A DNA stretch of 5,762 bases from Bdellovibrionales bacterium. GTDB lineage: Bacteria > Bdellovibrionota > Bdellovibrionia > Bdellovibrionales > UBA1609. The first letter of the stretch is position 1; the number at the start of each line of letters is the position of its first letter. A program made the translations under genes and the position numbers. Under the pieces are notes generated by a model that saw only the letters and a list, made by a program, of their open reading frames with translations, had not been told where the DNA came from and made no database searches. Positions 5,549 to 5,762 of the stretch are shown piece by piece. The stretch is taken from NCBI GenBank assembly GCA_020434645.1, contig JAGRAK010000043.1, positions 4,519 to 10,280 of the forward strand. Reading direction: 5' to 3'.

Positions 5549-5572
5549 CTTATATAAGCAATAGGGGGCTCT

Positions 5573-5762
5573 ATGAAAATGAAATCTTTATCGAGACGTA
5601 TGCTTGTCTCACTTGTACTCAATTTTTTTATATCTGGATGTTCTGATAGCATATCATTTCAAACCGCTGATCCAGATAGCCAACGAAACTCGTCAGGCCA
5701 AAGCCGGTCAGAGCAATTTGTTCAAGGTATTGTCTCGAAAAAATTAGATATACTTTTTGTCG
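5573..5762 (+). CDS. Lipoprotein, possibly with a vWA domain; C-terminus cut by window edge
   Basis: Only 63 residues are visible. The start at ATG 5573 follows AGGGGG with good spacing. The N-terminus MKMKSLSRRMLVSLVLNFFISGC is a type II signal peptide: basic n-region with RR at 8-9, hydrophobic core, and lipobox ISGC with the lipidated Cys at 23. Residue +2 is Ser, which in enteric rules favours the outer membrane. A polar Ser/Gln/Asp-rich linker (24-50) follows, then QGIVSKKLDILFV at the window edge. KxDILFV is the usual opening strand of von Willebrand factor A domains, where D-x-S-x-S would come next, but that metal site lies outside the window, so the domain is inferred. It is divergent from the beta-propeller gene and preceded by a sigma-54-type promoter. 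Confidence 0.83.
   Translation, partial: MKMKSLSRRMLVSLVLNFFISGCSDSISFQTADPDSQRNSSGQSRSEQFVQGIVSKKLDILFV

Overview
The window looks like chromosomal DNA of a motile Gram-negative bacterium, most likely a predatory-type Bdellovibrionota or a related deltaproteobacterium-like lineage. The basis is a csrA-fliW pair, a sigma-54-type promoter in front of a lipoprotein, an exported seven-bladed beta-propeller, and an RDD protein with a long hydrophilic N-terminus, all in moderately AT-leaning DNA. The lineage is inferred from gene content and protein style, not proven.

Layout: seven genes lie on the minus strand and one begins on the plus strand at the right edge. In transcription order (right to left) the minus strand carries: (a) an exported YVTN-type beta-propeller protein (5309-3987); (b) csrA (3817-3587) and fliW (3512-2982), the RNA-binding post-transcriptional regulator and its protein antagonist; (c) a small exported protein with a FlgT-C-like beta-domain pattern (2854-2423); (d) prmA (2389-1505) and rsmE (1505-753), which overlap by one base as TAATG; (e) an RDD-family membrane protein (739 to beyond position 1), 13 bases after rsmE. 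On the plus strand, a lipoprotein begins at 5573 and runs off the window just where a von Willebrand factor A domain appears to begin.

How they work together: csrA and fliW form a motility regulatory unit. The sequence in front of csrA has a good match to a sigma-28 (FliA) flagellar promoter, and its short leader carries two GGA motifs ten bases apart, one being the Shine-Dalgarno. This suggests flagellar-class transcription combined with CsrA autorepression relieved by FliW. prmA and rsmE form a translation-machinery methylation unit (ribosomal protein L11 and 16S rRNA), probably cotranscribed with the small exported protein upstream and the RDD protein downstream. The right-hand divergent intergenic region (5310-5572) contains a near-consensus sigma-54 promoter facing the lipoprotein, plus several dyads built from TTTCT/AGAAA.

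The most interesting parts are the regulatory DNA: the sigma-28-like promoter and double GGA leader of csrA, and the sigma-54 promoter of the lipoprotein. No mobile element, CRISPR array, tRNA or rRNA was recognised.
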